64,000 bases of DNA from Parietichytrium sp. I65-24A (Eukaryota; Sar; Bigyra; Thraustochytrida; Thraustochytriidae), in assembly GCA_012862575.1 (NCBI GenBank), contig BLSF01000005.1, positions 558,001-622,000 of the forward strand, read 5' to 3'. The notes beneath the pieces are model-generated. The model saw only the letters and a program-made list of their open reading frames with translations. It had not been told where the DNA came from and ran no database searches. Both the position numbers and the translations under genes were made by a program. Each line of letters starts with the position of its first letter. Within the stretch, counting starts at the first letter, position 1. Positions 30,936 to 41,222 of the stretch are shown here, piece after piece.

Positions 30936-31086
30936 TCATTCGTCATTTCGAGCCTGTTCAGGCGGCAGTCGTGCCCAAGGCATCATGGTCTGGAAAAAGA
31001 GTGCAAGCCAGTTGCCGTTGAGATCTACATTTGGAGCAGCGGGTCCTGGGCCGCCTACATTACCATTTTCCTGGCCACCAGCCACA
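30514..31086. repeat. 283-bp exact duplication flanking an N
   Basis: Positions 30514-30796 and 30804-31086 are identical as far as I can read, with an offset of 290 bp. A single N at 30797 and a T run separate them. The second copy contains the last 151 bp of TCF25; the first is a broken partial copy of that 3' end. The N plus the poly-T tract suggests a failed contig join, not a biological duplication. Confidence 0.9.
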
Positions 31087-32882
31087 ATATTAACCGCCCC
31101 GGTTTCATCCAAGTACTGACTCAAGCGCACGGTTGCATACCTTTTGCGGTTGGTTTTGTCGGTCTCGGTCTCGGCTTCAGACTCAGACTCGTGGCTTGTC
31201 TCCGCTTCGCCTGGTTCCAAGCCAGACGCTTGATATGCAAGCCACTGATACGGCGCAAGACGCTCTTGGTGCGGCGGCCGCTTCCAAATCTCAGAGCCAG
31301 TCTCAGCCATAAAGCGATAGATCTTTTCCAGAACCTCGTCCTCGTCCCTCGGTTTAGATTTTTCGATTGCCTTGCATTTGTCAAGCGCCGACTGCAGCAT
31401 TGCGTCTTGTACGTTGACATCTTCTTTCTTCAGCTGGCTGAGCAGCACACCGAGGAAGCCGGGGAAGCGGCGGATGGCCACTTTGGCGCAATCTTGGGCC
31501 ATGATGGTTTGACCTTGCTTCTGTAGCGCGATTGCGCGCGCATAGTGCATGTTTGGCAAGGACCGCAAGACTGAAAAGGATTCGAAGAGTTTGAGTAAAA
31601 CGTCGTCGGAATTGTCTCGCAGTGCGAGCTGATCCAGAATGAGTGCGATGTGGAGTGGGTCATTCTCGAGGTCGAACGAGAGTAGCAAAGTCCCCAGCGA
31701 CAAGGCTGTCTTTGTTAGTGAGCGCTTTCTGCATATCATCATACTTTTGAAGAGAACATTCAGGAACATTTGATTGAGACCGGAATCGCCACTCGCACCC
31801 TCGTCTGCGGCAGACGGCCCAGAATGTCTCAGGCGGCACTTGCCCTCAGCTGCGAGTTTGGCGAAGCGAGGGTGTAAGTAGCACTCAAGAATATACAATG
31901 CGGCTCTCAGCATCTGCTCCGCGGCCTCGAGTTGAGAAGTCTGGAGGTAGTAATCGCACATGGCCAGGTGAGCAGGGACATGCACAGGGTACTTGTGAAG
32001 GAACGCTACAATCTGCTGCGGGTCGTATGTAGCTTGGACGTGCGTGAAGATATTCTGTGCCTGGCGGTACACATCCGACGCTTCGAACGAGAAAAGAACA
32101 CCGCCATCAGCCGTGTCTCCAACCATGTTCATTCTCACACCCCCCGAGGCAAATGTCGGTGGCGGCGGTAGCCTTTCGTCGTCGTTCACACTGCAGAACA
32201 GAGCTGCATGCTTTCTTCTCTGGGCTCTGCCGCCGCGACCCTGACCTCTAGCTCGCGATGAACCATGCGTTGCCGAGGCTTCTGCAGCGCCATACTTTCC
32301 GAGCTTTCTGCGCATCTCATTCTCCGGGTTCAGCCACCGAGTATCCACGGCAAGCGCTGTCCGGGATTGAGTGTGCTCCTCCTGATCGCCAGCACCACCC
32401 ACCTGTTCTGCATCAAGTATCTCTGCATCGATCTCCGCCTCCCAGTCCAGCTCATCTTCTCCATCATTCTCCCCTCTGTCATTCGCCTTTGCAGCGCTCT
32501 GCTTTCCCCGAGATTTTTTCTTCTTCCCTTTTTGGCTCTTCTTCCCAGCCACATTCCCGTCATTAGCCTTCTTATTCAACATCGTTGCAGAGCCAATTTC
32601 ACCGATCGATTCTTTCTTCCCACATTCTTCTTCTTCTTCTTCTTGTTCTTCTTCTTGTTGTTGTTCCTCTTGGGCATTTTTTTCATCTTGGTCACTTTGA
32701 TCACTTTCGTCTTCGCTGCTGCTGCTGACAAGGAACGCGAAACCCGCCTGTCCACCCTCCTCCTCTTCTTCTTCTTCCTCCTCCTGCTCCTCTTCTTCCT
32801 CCTCCTCCTGGGTGTCCGCGGGGACGGTCGCGCGGAGACGCTGCTGCTCGCGCAGGAGCCGCGCCTTATGCCGCGCGGACAT
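30936..32882 (-). CDS. TCF25: TCF25/Rqc1/NULP1 homologue
   Basis: The product is 648 residues. TCF25 (yeast Rqc1) belongs to the ribosome-associated quality-control complex, which tags nascent chains on stalled 60S subunits for degradation. The N-terminus MSARHKARLLREQQ and the following acidic tract fit the family. A lysine-rich segment (about 115-135) precedes the conserved helical-repeat core, including AHLAMCDYYLQTSQLEAAEQMLRAALYILE and HPRF. A later ALQKQGQ block and C-terminal FFQTMMPW also match. Long glutamate runs come from a GAA/GAG-rich stretch (about 32620-32810). The start ATG at 32882 is first in frame. The last 51 codons lie inside the duplicated segment, but this copy of the frame is intact. 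Confidence 0.87.
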   Translation of the reverse strand: MSARHKARLLREQQRLRATVPADTQEEEEEEEQEEEEEEEEEGGQAGFAFLVSSSSEDESDQSDQDEKNAQEEQQQEEEQEEEEEECGKKESIGEIGSATMLNKKANDGNVAGKKSQKGKKKKSRGKQSAAKANDRGENDGEDELDWEAEIDAEILDAEQVGGAGDQEEHTQSRTALAVDTRWLNPENEMRRKLGKYGAAEASATHGSSRARGQGRGGRAQRRKHAALFCSVNDDERLPPPPTFASGGVRMNMVGDTADGGVLFSFEASDVYRQAQNIFTHVQATYDPQQIVAFLHKYPVHVPAHLAMCDYYLQTSQLEAAEQMLRAALYILECYLHPRFAKLAAEGKCRLRHSGPSAADEGASGDSGLNQMFLNVLFKSMMICRKRSLTKTALSLGTLLLSFDLENDPLHIALILDQLALRDNSDDVLLKLFESFSVLRSLPNMHYARAIALQKQGQTIMAQDCAKVAIRRFPGFLGVLLSQLKKEDVNVQDAMLQSALDKCKAIEKSKPRDEDEVLEKIYRFMAETGSEIWKRPPHQERLAPYQWLAYQASGLEPGEAETSHESESEAETETDKTNRKRYATVRLSQYLDETGAVNIVAGGQENGNVGGPGPAAPNVDLNGNWLALFFQTMMPWARLPPEQARNDE

Positions 32883-33476
32883 GGTGGTGGCGTACGCGCG
32901 AGTGTGTGAGTTGTGTTACGGTTGAGAGAGCGGCTCTCCGGGAAGTGGCTCCTTTTACCTTCGGGGAGGGGTACGCGACGTATGTCACTGGGAGTTTGTT
33001 GATGTTGTTGGTTTTGGGGTCTTGTGAGGAGATTGGTGCGCCAGAGGTTTGGAGCGGTGGGGAGGATGGTGGAAAAGGTGACCTCGACAGGCGATAGTTG
33101 CGGGTTTTTAATTTGGTCTATGTGAAACGGTGAGATCAATTACAGTTATTTAATATAGAGCCCTTGCAGCAGATTTACTTGTTTATGATTAGTGAGGGTA
33201 AGGCTCCACTTTTTTGTGAGGAACCCATTTTGTGATTCATTTCAGGTGATCGTGAATTGAGATGACAATGATTGACAATGATTGACAATAATGAATTGAT
33301 GCGAATTTGGAGAGATCGGGAACTACGAAATTCGAAGAGCGCAAACGCACTGCTCGAGGCCAAAGGACACGGGGGAGAGGGGAAGATAGAAGAGAGTAAT
33401 TCGGTGATATGTATAAATTAAAAGTTATATCGCTAATGGTACATTTGTGCAGTGCTGCGCGTTGCGGTGAGCGAGC
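32883..33476. other. Upstream region of TCF25
   Basis: About 590 bp lie between two minus-strand genes. A GGGTACGCGACGT element lies at about 32966-32978, roughly 85 bp before the TCF25 start. The rest is AT-rich and includes a TGACAATGAT repeat near 33261-33295. No gene is seen. Confidence 0.55.
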
Positions 33477-33911
33477 TCAGTGCTTGCTGATGAGACTCTC
33501 CTTCTCCGTGTAGAATGCGAACAACGCGGTGAGCAGAGCCACTCCGCATGTGACAATCTCCAGCGCACAGCCCCAGCCGAGCCCGCTGTCCTTCAAGGCG
33601 CCCATTGCCTTCGCGATCGCGATGGAAAATGCGACGAGCGAGGTGACGAATGTGAGCAAGAGAGAGATGAATGCGACCCTGTAGTTCTTCAAAAGCCCGA
33701 GAACAAAGCCGGCTACCGCAAAGCCCAACGCAGAGACGGTGAAGGCCTTGGTGGCTTGTACATACGGCCTATCATCACCGTTCTCCCACAATGAGTAGAA
33801 CCCGGTCAGGGCATAAGTGCCAACGACACCTAGAATAGAGAACAGGACAACGAGCCCTGAAAGCACCATGAAGGTGATGTACGTCTGCTTTTCATTGAGT
33901 CGAAGTCCCAT
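33477..33911 (-). CDS. Four-span membrane protein, family member 1
   Basis: The product is 144 residues with four hydrophobic helices (about 10-33, 58-78, 82-103, 118-137). I do not recognise a named family; the fold suggests a small MARVEL/claudin-like tetraspan. Conserved features shared with the genes at 35458 and 41223 are an EKQ-type start, GxYALTxFxxLWE after helix 1, TKAF before helix 2, and GLGWGCALE before helix 4. No signal peptide or transport motif is seen. The frame continues open upstream to 34016, but the first ATG that matches the paralogues is at 33911. The upstream extension holds a sequence block shared, as DNA, with the leader of member 2. Confidence 0.75.
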   Translation of the reverse strand: MGLRLNEKQTYITFMVLSGLVVLFSILGVVGTYALTGFYSLWENGDDRPYVQATKAFTVSALGFAVAGFVLGLLKNYRVAFISLLLTFVTSLVAFSIAIAKAMGALKDSGLGWGCALEIVTCGVALLTALFAFYTEKESLISKH

Positions 33912-35457
33912 CTTGCTTGGTTTCTCTAAATGATGATTTTGCGGTTTCTGTTTTGCTCTGCTTGGTAGCTTGAGGATTTGGGGTCTACTCTCGAGTCGAT
34001 TTTGCCCAAATGGCAAATCCGTCCCGTCGAATCTCCGATCGCCTACTCACTTGCTACGCGACACAGAAGGCGTCGTGGAGCGAAGGGTGTTTCTAGACGT
34101 CAATACCACTTGGATCTGCGCGCCAAAGCCTCAATAACTCGGACTTCGCATTTCCACACCTTTGAAGCTGGCGGATTTGACCTTCGTCGTGATACTGCTA
34201 GCACAACCGTGGAGCCTTTGACTTGATGTGAAACTCCCGTTCGTGCCAAGGTTTTGAGCCCTCAAATGCTGTATTACACCAGAATTCGACTGTTATCTGT
34301 CGCCAGGCTCTTGGCATGTACTACTTACTACAAGGCTCGCGAAAAGTCTGCAACACAAACGGGTGAGTACTACAGCATTGGTATCCGCGAACGAGAATTA
34401 GGCCCAGTACCGAATCTCTCATTGGGAAACCATCAGTATTCAGAATTTAGAATTCAGAACAGATCCAGAACATCATATTTCGTAGAACTCCAGATGAGCA
34501 ATGTGTAGAATTTAGAATTCCAGCAATCAGCCAGTCCTTGATCACCGGTATGAAGCACTGCCAGGTCAATACTGAAGTGGTATCATGGATCGACACTTCT
34601 TCAGAATTCAGAATTCAGATTCTTCAGACTTTTGCCACACAGGTGGCTTGCGGAAATGATCGTCCTCAAGTAGCATAGAAGGCGTAGACAGACACCCGGC
34701 CACCTAAAGGTTGGAATTACAAGAAAGACTTTGATAGTAGTAACTATAATAGTGTCCGTTTTCGTACTTTTTTCACTCTGTCAGGACCAAGTGGAGGCCC
34801 GGGCGGATCCGCCCCAGCCTTGCTCGAAGTCCGGTTCTGAAGCACCCAAAACTAACGGAAGAAGCCTTGACAGTGGGATCCGATCTTTGCATATGAACGA
34901 ATACTGGACTCGAGATAGATGATGATGGATGCCTCAGAGTAGAGAAACAAGGGTTGGAAGATTACATTTTACAATGGCTTCCAGGCTGCCTTTTGCTGAC
35001 GACTGATGAAGCTTCGCCATCCCTGGCCTGTACGCATTTTTCTCCGACTTTTTCTGGTACCTTCAAGTCTCTCCTTTTCGCGATTTTTGGCCTGCTTTAT
35101 AGCGACTAGGAGATTACCAACTAGACTTCTCTTTTCGGACTTTAAAGCCTGCGGGATGAAAAGTCTTCTCAACTGCTTTGTCTACCTACGTCTATGTTCG
35201 TTTAACCCGAGTTTGGTAGGTTGCGCAAGTCACACGTGCTTGCTGCGAGATACGAATGATTTCGGGGGGTGAGCGCAGTGTGGCCGATCTCCGTATCATG
35301 TTGATAATTTTGTGTTGGAAATTGGTGAAACTCTGTATTAGTTCCCGTCCTCGACTTGACCTTTTCTCATGATTCAAAAATTGTGCGATTTCTTAGAATA
35401 AAAAGGAAATAGATACAATATCTTAGTTTTTAAATCACGCGAGCTAAATAGAAAAGT
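33912..35457. other. Intergenic region with weak spliced-gene candidates
   Basis: This stretch lies between family members 1 and 2. It holds GAATTCAGA-type repeats (34439-34460, 34601-34620), a weak minus-strand two-exon candidate (34969-35299), and a weaker plus-strand candidate starting at ATG 34266 with a GTGAGT donor at 34363. Nothing else is recognisable. Confidence 0.5.
34969..35299 (-). CDS. Candidate small two-exon gene, unknown product
   Basis: A possible join is complement(34969..35148, 35207..35299), 90 residues. Exon 2 follows a good CCCGCAG acceptor and encodes a lysine/arginine-rich helix ending KAAWKPL and a stop. Exon 1 would start MIRRSATLRSP, which looks like a mitochondrial presequence, and would end at a GTTAAACG donor, weaker than the GTAAGT/GTGAGT donors elsewhere. 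A CGAGGAC word lies about 50 bp upstream on the gene strand. I do not recognise the protein. This may be chance; transcript evidence would decide. Confidence 0.3.
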
Positions 35458-35889
35458 TTACTTTGCGATAACTTCCTTCTCGGTGTACCACGCGAAGAGA
35501 GCGGTAAGCAGTGCCACGCAAAATGTGACAATCTCAAAGCTGCATCCCCAGCCGAGCCCACCGTTGTCCTTCACGAAATCTGAGGTCTGACTGATTGCGA
35601 CCGAGAATGCAATAATGGAAGACACGCATGTGACAATAAGAGCGATGAACGCAGTCTTGTAGCGCTTCAGGAAGCCCAAGACAAGAGCAACGATGCTTGC
35701 TGCGAGGGAAATGACGGTAAATGCGCGAGTAGCGTTGACGGACTTGGCATCATAGTCGCGCTCCCAGAGAGAATAGAACCCAGTCAAAGCGTAGGCACCC
35801 GCAACCCCGAAGATCGCGAAGAGTACGGTCAATGCCGTCAGAACGAGGAAGGCAATGAAGGTCTGCTTTTCATCCAATCGGAAACCCAT
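35458..35889 (-). CDS. Four-span membrane protein, family member 2
   Basis: The product is 143 residues, about half identical by eye to the protein at 33477 along its whole length, with the same four hydrophobic helices. It starts MGFRLDEKQTF, has GAYALTGFYSLWE after helix 1 and GGLGWGCSFEIV before helix 4, and ends WYTEKEVIAK. Helix positions and the short loops are preserved, which argues that both are functional. The frame is open upstream to 36162, but the ATG at 35889 is the one matching the paralogue. A leader block (35984-36001) is shared with member 1. Function is unknown; a small integral membrane protein of the plasma membrane or endomembranes is inferred. Confidence 0.75.
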   Translation of the reverse strand: MGFRLDEKQTFIAFLVLTALTVLFAIFGVAGAYALTGFYSLWERDYDAKSVNATRAFTVISLAASIVALVLGFLKRYKTAFIALIVTCVSSIIAFSVAISQTSDFVKDNGGLGWGCSFEIVTFCVALLTALFAWYTEKEVIAK

Positions 35890-37914
35890 CTTGACAAGTC
35901 GAGGTGCTTTTGTTGATGAACTTGAGTTAGAGCTGGGGACTGTTGCTTCGATTGAGCTTGTTGTTTTTGGTTCGCGTTGAGTGTTTGGGGTCTGCACTCG
36001 ACTTGGGTTCAACTTCGAACAGCGATGGCGTTGATTCGAAAGAGGTCGCTTTGAATCAATACAACTTAACCTACGCCCCAAGCCGAACTGGCCTGGATAT
36101 TCCAGAAATCCAGAGCCATTTTCCAGATGGCATATCAAAACAAAGAGAACGCTCCAAACCAATTCTGGGCCCCTAATAAGAACAAAAACCGAGCCTCAGC
36201 CTCGCAGGCCTCTTCATCGGCCGTATCTTTTACCACATGCTATGAATTCATAAATACGGCCTGTAGATTCTAAATACCTGCCATCTTGTTCGTGCAGGTA
36301 AAGAAAGATACCTGTCGTTGACAGTTCTCTTGACCTCTCGACCCGCTGCGTTGCCATTCGCCGCGACCTCTAACTAGAGTAGCTGGGGAGATCGCGTTAA
36401 GTAATCACTAATGGTACAAGAAACGTTCGTAGCATACATACTAGCCCGCCGTCCAGCACGTCCAGGACAGCACTTTTGCTCCACGACAGGACTCTTGATG
36501 CCAGCCAAGTGCGCCATTGCACTGAACGTGGAATACTTTTTATCGGTGGATTCGGTTGTGTTTGTCCAGGTTTCGAAAAGCTACTTGAACTCACAGCCAG
36601 GCACTGCGTGGCTAATTTGCACTGATGTGCGAGAATGAAGATTTCACGCTGCTTCATGCAATGATGTCTTGAAGGGTCCGGATTCGTCTAGGGATAGAGA
36701 GCCCCTCAACTGGGAATGCAAAAGATTCTCGCAAACTCCCACGAAAGGCCGCAAACCCACAAGATGGCGGCGCAAGAGAAAGACGTTTTTCTGTGGTTGG
36801 CCCGCTGAAGGTGTAACTGGAGTGCCGGGAGTCTCGGGTGAAGAATGAGCCTCACCTCGCACTTTAATTCGTTGCCAGAGGCAGTTCGGTGGGTTTTCTC
36901 GGGTAGAGAAGAAACGCTTCACAATTCTGACTGACTGTGAATCGGTCTTTTCGTGAAAGGTCCGGTCCCGATCCGAGGCCTGGGAGACAGGCTCTGTTTA
37001 CTACGAGTGGCACATACTTTTTCACGCAGAGTTAAGACTGCGGGCGGAACGATCGCCCCGCGTGAGGCTCATGGCTGCCTTCCCGCCACACACTGGTCGC
37101 ACAGCCTACGTTCGTTGTACTCGCAGTCTCCTCCGCCACGCCACAACAAACATGAATACAAATTAAATAGCGATGGCTGTTTACGATTGATCTTGCTGAT
37201 GTCGAATAGGTTATGGCCCGAAGGTCCTGGCGCGGGACTTTGGCTCGCTCTTTGCGTCCTTTCCTTTCATCATGGGAGATACTGGACGTTTGTCTGCTCT
37301 TCTGCTGCTCAGCACTTTGAGGGCCTGAGAGCCTGGCCCTCCTGTTCTTGAGCTCGTTCAACTTCCTGTCTCCCGGCAGACAAGCATTGAGCCTTGAATA
37401 CTGTATGACGACGGGCACATCTTGTCCCAATTCAAGAAGAAATTTCACATCTACAGAAATCAGAAGAATTCAGAAATTTCAGAATTCAGACTTTTACTTT
37501 CACGTTCAAAGTTAGTTTTCAGGCAGTCAGAAGTCAGATCTCCAGACTTGAGGCGAACTTTCCACCACTTGAAGTTGGCAAACGAAAGTGACGCGTGTTG
37601 ACTCCGAGTGTAACAGTAGTTCAAGACACGCAAGCTTTTTTTGTTGCGACGTTTCACACTGCCAATCGGCTTTTGCAGAGTTCCGAAGAGTCAATCACAT
37701 GTCAGTCAGGCATAAATTAAAAAAACTAAAAATTCGAACAAAAGCAAATCTTTTCGAGAATGAAAGCGAATGAAACGAAACGACTTCTCAGATCACTCCA
37801 GGCATTCATTGTGGATTGATTGACTCAACGCGCAGTTCTACTAGAGATTATTCTTAGTGCGCACAGTGAACAAGGAGCGTTCTTTGTTCAGGAATGATCG
37901 CATTTGCGATTTGT

Positions 37915-38370
37915 TTACATTCGCAGAATTTGAACATTCAATGAAAACCGGCACTTTGCAGGTTTCTGCAAGGGTTAAAGGACGGTGAAAGCCCTTAACG
38001 TTTCATCAGAACAAGTCGTTGCGCTGGGCAGCGCGGGGCGATCCATGTAAATTGCAAGCTCTTCCGACCTTCTTCATACGATACTCACCGTCAGTTCATT
38101 TGCACGCTGGAACGAAGCGACGTTGTGCGTTGCGAATGCGTCTTTTGCAAATTCCAAGACTCTCTCCAAAGTAGACCACCGCGGCGCGTAAACTGCGAAA
38201 TTTCCGCTCCAGTGAGGGTCACCGCGACTTGGGCGAGCATAGAGCCACTTGAAAAACGCTCTCAAACCGATGCGCTGCTGAAATGAAAGCCTTCTTCACT
38301 CTCAATGGCAACAGCGGAAGCATCTCATCATCGCAGCTATCGCGATTACCGGGATCTCGGTCAAGTTCAT
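37915..38370 (-). CDS. Candidate three-exon gene, unknown product
   Basis: A possible join is complement(37915..37965, 38089..38277, 38350..38370), 86 residues. The middle exon (63 codons, phase 0 at both ends) is flanked by TTTCATTTCAG and GTGAGTATCG, and its translation (FFKWLYARP, HWSGNFAVYAPRWSTLE) looks like folded protein. Exon 1 gives MNLTEIP before a GTAATCGC donor. The last exon follows CCTTTAACCCTTGCAG. I do not recognise the protein. The middle exon is the best-supported part; the outer exons are guesses, and the whole could be a gene relic. Confidence 0.3.
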
Positions 38371-39444
38371 TGCAGCAGATCACTCAGCAGCAGCATGCAG
38401 CGGCAGCGACTGCAGAGAATGAAAGGATTCAGTATCTTTTAATTAAGTTAATTCATGAACAGTGTACAGATAGCTGCTCCATAGGGCAGCACCTTTCTCT
38501 TCTAGGAGTCAGTCGGTTTTGATTGATCGATGTTCATCTGAATTCTGAATTGATAGATAGAAAGATAGACAGTGTGCAGAAAGCTCCAGGTAAAGAGTAA
38601 GAAACGGTCTACACAGTCTGGGAATTTGGAATTCTGGGAGCCCCATGAATCACCCAACTTTCCCAGTCCTACAAGAGCACATACATCGAGGGAGCGTGGT
38701 GTTCTTCTATTCAAGTACTTATCCACAGCTCTCCCAACGCAGTCGGCGGCTTCCCCTTTTGTGAACTTTTATGACCGTGGAAACTTGCAACGCAAGCACG
38801 CCCTTGCGGGGGCGATGCTAGCTGTTAGCGCACACAGCAAGGTCGGCACACCTCGAACCTCGACAATCATTCCTACAATCATCACAATCATTCAGGAATT
38901 CAATCCGGGCGAATGGAAGGCAGGCAGCTGCTGGTGGGTGGGCGGAGGCTGTGGCGCCAAGGAAATTGCGCATCGGTGGTCGCGCGCGCGCGCCACCACC
39001 CAACACAGAAGAGAAAGACCACCTCCGCCCTTGGATACATACCAGACATGCGAAATACATCAAAAGGTAAGATCAATTAGAATTCAGAAGCTTTATACCA
39101 CAGTGCAGCGAACTAGGCGACTCAAAACAACGGGCGAAATGGGACTTAGTAGACTAACTGCAAACTTCTTGAGGTTCGACTGAACCACCCGACTCGGATG
39201 AGTGCTCAATACTCTCTTGTAATTTCCAAATTCCAGATTCCAGATTCTAACTTCTTGCAAGCTATAAAGTATGAATTATAAAAAATCTTCTCTTTCCAAG
39301 GTTTCCAAAACAACGACTATCATATAATCTTGTGCCGGTCAACGGTTTTTGGCCGACCAAAGCGAAGAGTGAAGAATGAAGAGTGAAAAGCGAAGATCGA
39401 AGGCCAACGACGGCCGTTCTGGGCTGCAAATTTCGATGTATACT

Positions 39445-39463
39445 GGTACTCACAGTCAGTACC
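39445..39463. repeat. Inverted repeat GGTACT-N7-AGTACC, copy A
   Basis: The 19-mer GGTACTCACAGTCAGTACC has 6-bp perfect arms around a 7-bp loop. It recurs exactly at 58598-58616, and a near copy lies at 62991-63010. Confidence 0.7.
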
Positions 39464-40026
39464 TAGTCTGCGCGCGCAGCAGTGGTTGCAGTGGTTTGTT
39501 TGGAAGCAACATGTTCATTGAATGAATCGTGCAAGCTGCACTAGCTCAACGCAGAGAAAGAAGAGGCGATCTTTTCGAGTTGAGATTTCAGATACTCGGC
39601 CAACCGCGACGCCTTTGCAAATCGCAGCTACGCACCCACCACGCACGCACGCACACTGGCTGTGACATGGCAGTCAATCAAGCTGCAGGCGACTTGGCCC
39701 ACAAATCCACAAACATTACGAAGCAACGGTTTGGATTGTTGGACGGATTTGGTGTGCACCGATAGCGCTAGTAGAGCTAGCTCTGTGGCGGACAGCAATC
39801 TGTGAGGGATGCTGCCCACTGGCGACCCACATCGCCCGTTGTGCTAGCTCCGCAGCAAAGATTCCCGAAAGGGTTTACAAGTCGAGCGCGGGAGGGCTGG
39901 GGCCTGAGCAAACGCCAAACGTCAAACGCCAAACGCCAGACACCAAAGTAAGTGTGAGCAACCACACCGCAGAGCAAGAACTCCGCAGCGCAGCTGCTTG
40001 AAAGGTTCCGAAGGAGAGAGAAGAAC

Positions 40027-41028
40027 ATGAAGGTTTTGGCGAGAGCTCTTTTCGCGGCGGCTGCCCTGGTCGGCGCTGCCAGCGCAGAGAAAGCAAGTCT
40101 GCGAAGCCTGCTTGCGTCCCGGCTCGGAGCGGAGGACCGAGACTTGAGCGGAAAGTGGAAGGTCAAGAAATTCATCAAGGACGCCGGGAAGGAGGTGAAG
40201 GATACAGGCAAAACCGTCGTCGACGCCGTCAAGAAGGAAGTCGTTGACCCGATTGTAGAGTACTACACCTGGGGCAAGAAAGACTCTGACGCGAACTTGG
40301 AAGAAGCTGGCTTACTCTTTGAGATCGCAAGACAACCGTACTACGACTCTTCTCGTGATGTTGACGATTACGAGCTGGTCTGGATCAAGTCTGACGACTG
40401 GACTCGTGCAGGAGTGTGGAGGGAGCCTTCCAGCGAGACTTGTGTCATCGCCTGGCGAGGCACTGACAATTGGGACAACGTGTGGACCGACGTTCAGTCC
40501 GCTGGGTTGGATACGAAGACCGTAGGTGGAAGCTACAAGGTGAACAAGTCGTTCTACAACTACTACAACGAGCTGAAGAGCAAAGTTCAAGCGCAACTGG
40601 ACACCATGTCATGCTCCGAGATTATTTGTGTGGGACACTCTCTTGGTGGGGCCGCAGCTGCAGTCGCCCATGCAGATGGTATGTGCGCACGGTCCGTGAC
40701 CTTTGCTGCGCCACGCGTTTTTAAGAGTGGCTGCGACTCGGCCTTCCGAGACAAGGCTCGCCGATACTTTATGTCTGGCGCTGCAAATCTTTCTCTCGTC
40801 AACAATGCGTTCCCAAATAGTGCGTACGACCCGGTCCCATCCTTGCCTTCAGGATTCAAACACTGCGCTGGCGTGAACACTCACCTTTCCTCATACTCCG
40901 ACTGGGAAGCCAAGATGAAGTACAAGAACGAGATTGTCAGCGAGCAGGATCCCACCACAGGAGCAAACATCGGCATTCACGGGTCTTCGAACTATCAAAC
41001 TTGGTTCGAGAAAGCAGGCTACCTGTAA
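40027..41028 (+). CDS. Secreted class-3 (fungal-type) lipase
   Basis: The product is 333 residues. An N-terminal signal peptide (about residues 1-20, ending ASA) is followed by a short lysine-rich propeptide-like helix and an alpha/beta-hydrolase of the lipase-3 family, which hydrolyses acylglycerols. The catalytic triad is visible: Ser205 in GHSLGG, Asp268 in YDPVPSLP and His318 in GIHGSS. The oxyanion region reads VIAWRGTDN, where many lipases have FRGT. Four cysteines in the second half (for example in SCSEI and SGCDS) could form disulphides, as expected for an extracellular enzyme. A secreted lipase in a single cell suggests external lipid scavenging. It sits between four-span members 2 and 3 and is convergent with member 3 (194 bp). 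Confidence 0.88.
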   Translation: MKVLARALFAAAALVGAASAEKASLRSLLASRLGAEDRDLSGKWKVKKFIKDAGKEVKDTGKTVVDAVKKEVVDPIVEYYTWGKKDSDANLEEAGLLFEIARQPYYDSSRDVDDYELVWIKSDDWTRAGVWREPSSETCVIAWRGTDNWDNVWTDVQSAGLDTKTVGGSYKVNKSFYNYYNELKSKVQAQLDTMSCSEIICVGHSLGGAAAAVAHADGMCARSVTFAAPRVFKSGCDSAFRDKARRYFMSGAANLSLVNNAFPNSAYDPVPSLPSGFKHCAGVNTHLSSYSDWEAKMKYKNEIVSEQDPTTGANIGIHGSSNYQTWFEKAGYL

Positions 41029-41222
41029 ACCCTGGACAGTCGCTTGACAGCAGATGTCACATCGAGAAAAAGAAATGAAAGAGCAACATCAAGCCAGCGA
41101 TCGAACTCTTTTAACTTCTCGCAGCCACCAAACTCGATAAAATATAATAAGCCATATATTCTTGTATTTTCAGTGATTTATAAAAAGGCTACTTGGCTTC
41201 CTTTCGCAAACGCTCGCCGCGC

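Larger units (their letters stand above)
35890..40026. other. 4.1-kb loosely organised region
   Basis: No strong gene is found between the four-span member 2 and the lipase. The longest frame (38572-39183, +) has no recognisable protein character. A minus-strand candidate with three small exons (37915-38370) is listed separately. Short GAATTCAGA-type repeats recur at 37461-37490 and about 39074, and a CG dinucleotide run occurs near 38988. Confidence 0.5.

Noticed and set aside
30475-31526. Long plus-strand open frames across the duplication
   Set aside because: They are the antisense of the duplicated TCF25 3' end, repeated by the same artefact.
38283-38522. 79-codon plus-strand open frame
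   Set aside because: It is antisense to a more exon-like minus-strand candidate and has no recognisable domain.
38572-39183. 203-codon plus-strand open frame
   Set aside because: Composition looks random, there is no conserved motif or structure, and the opposite strand has similarly empty frames.
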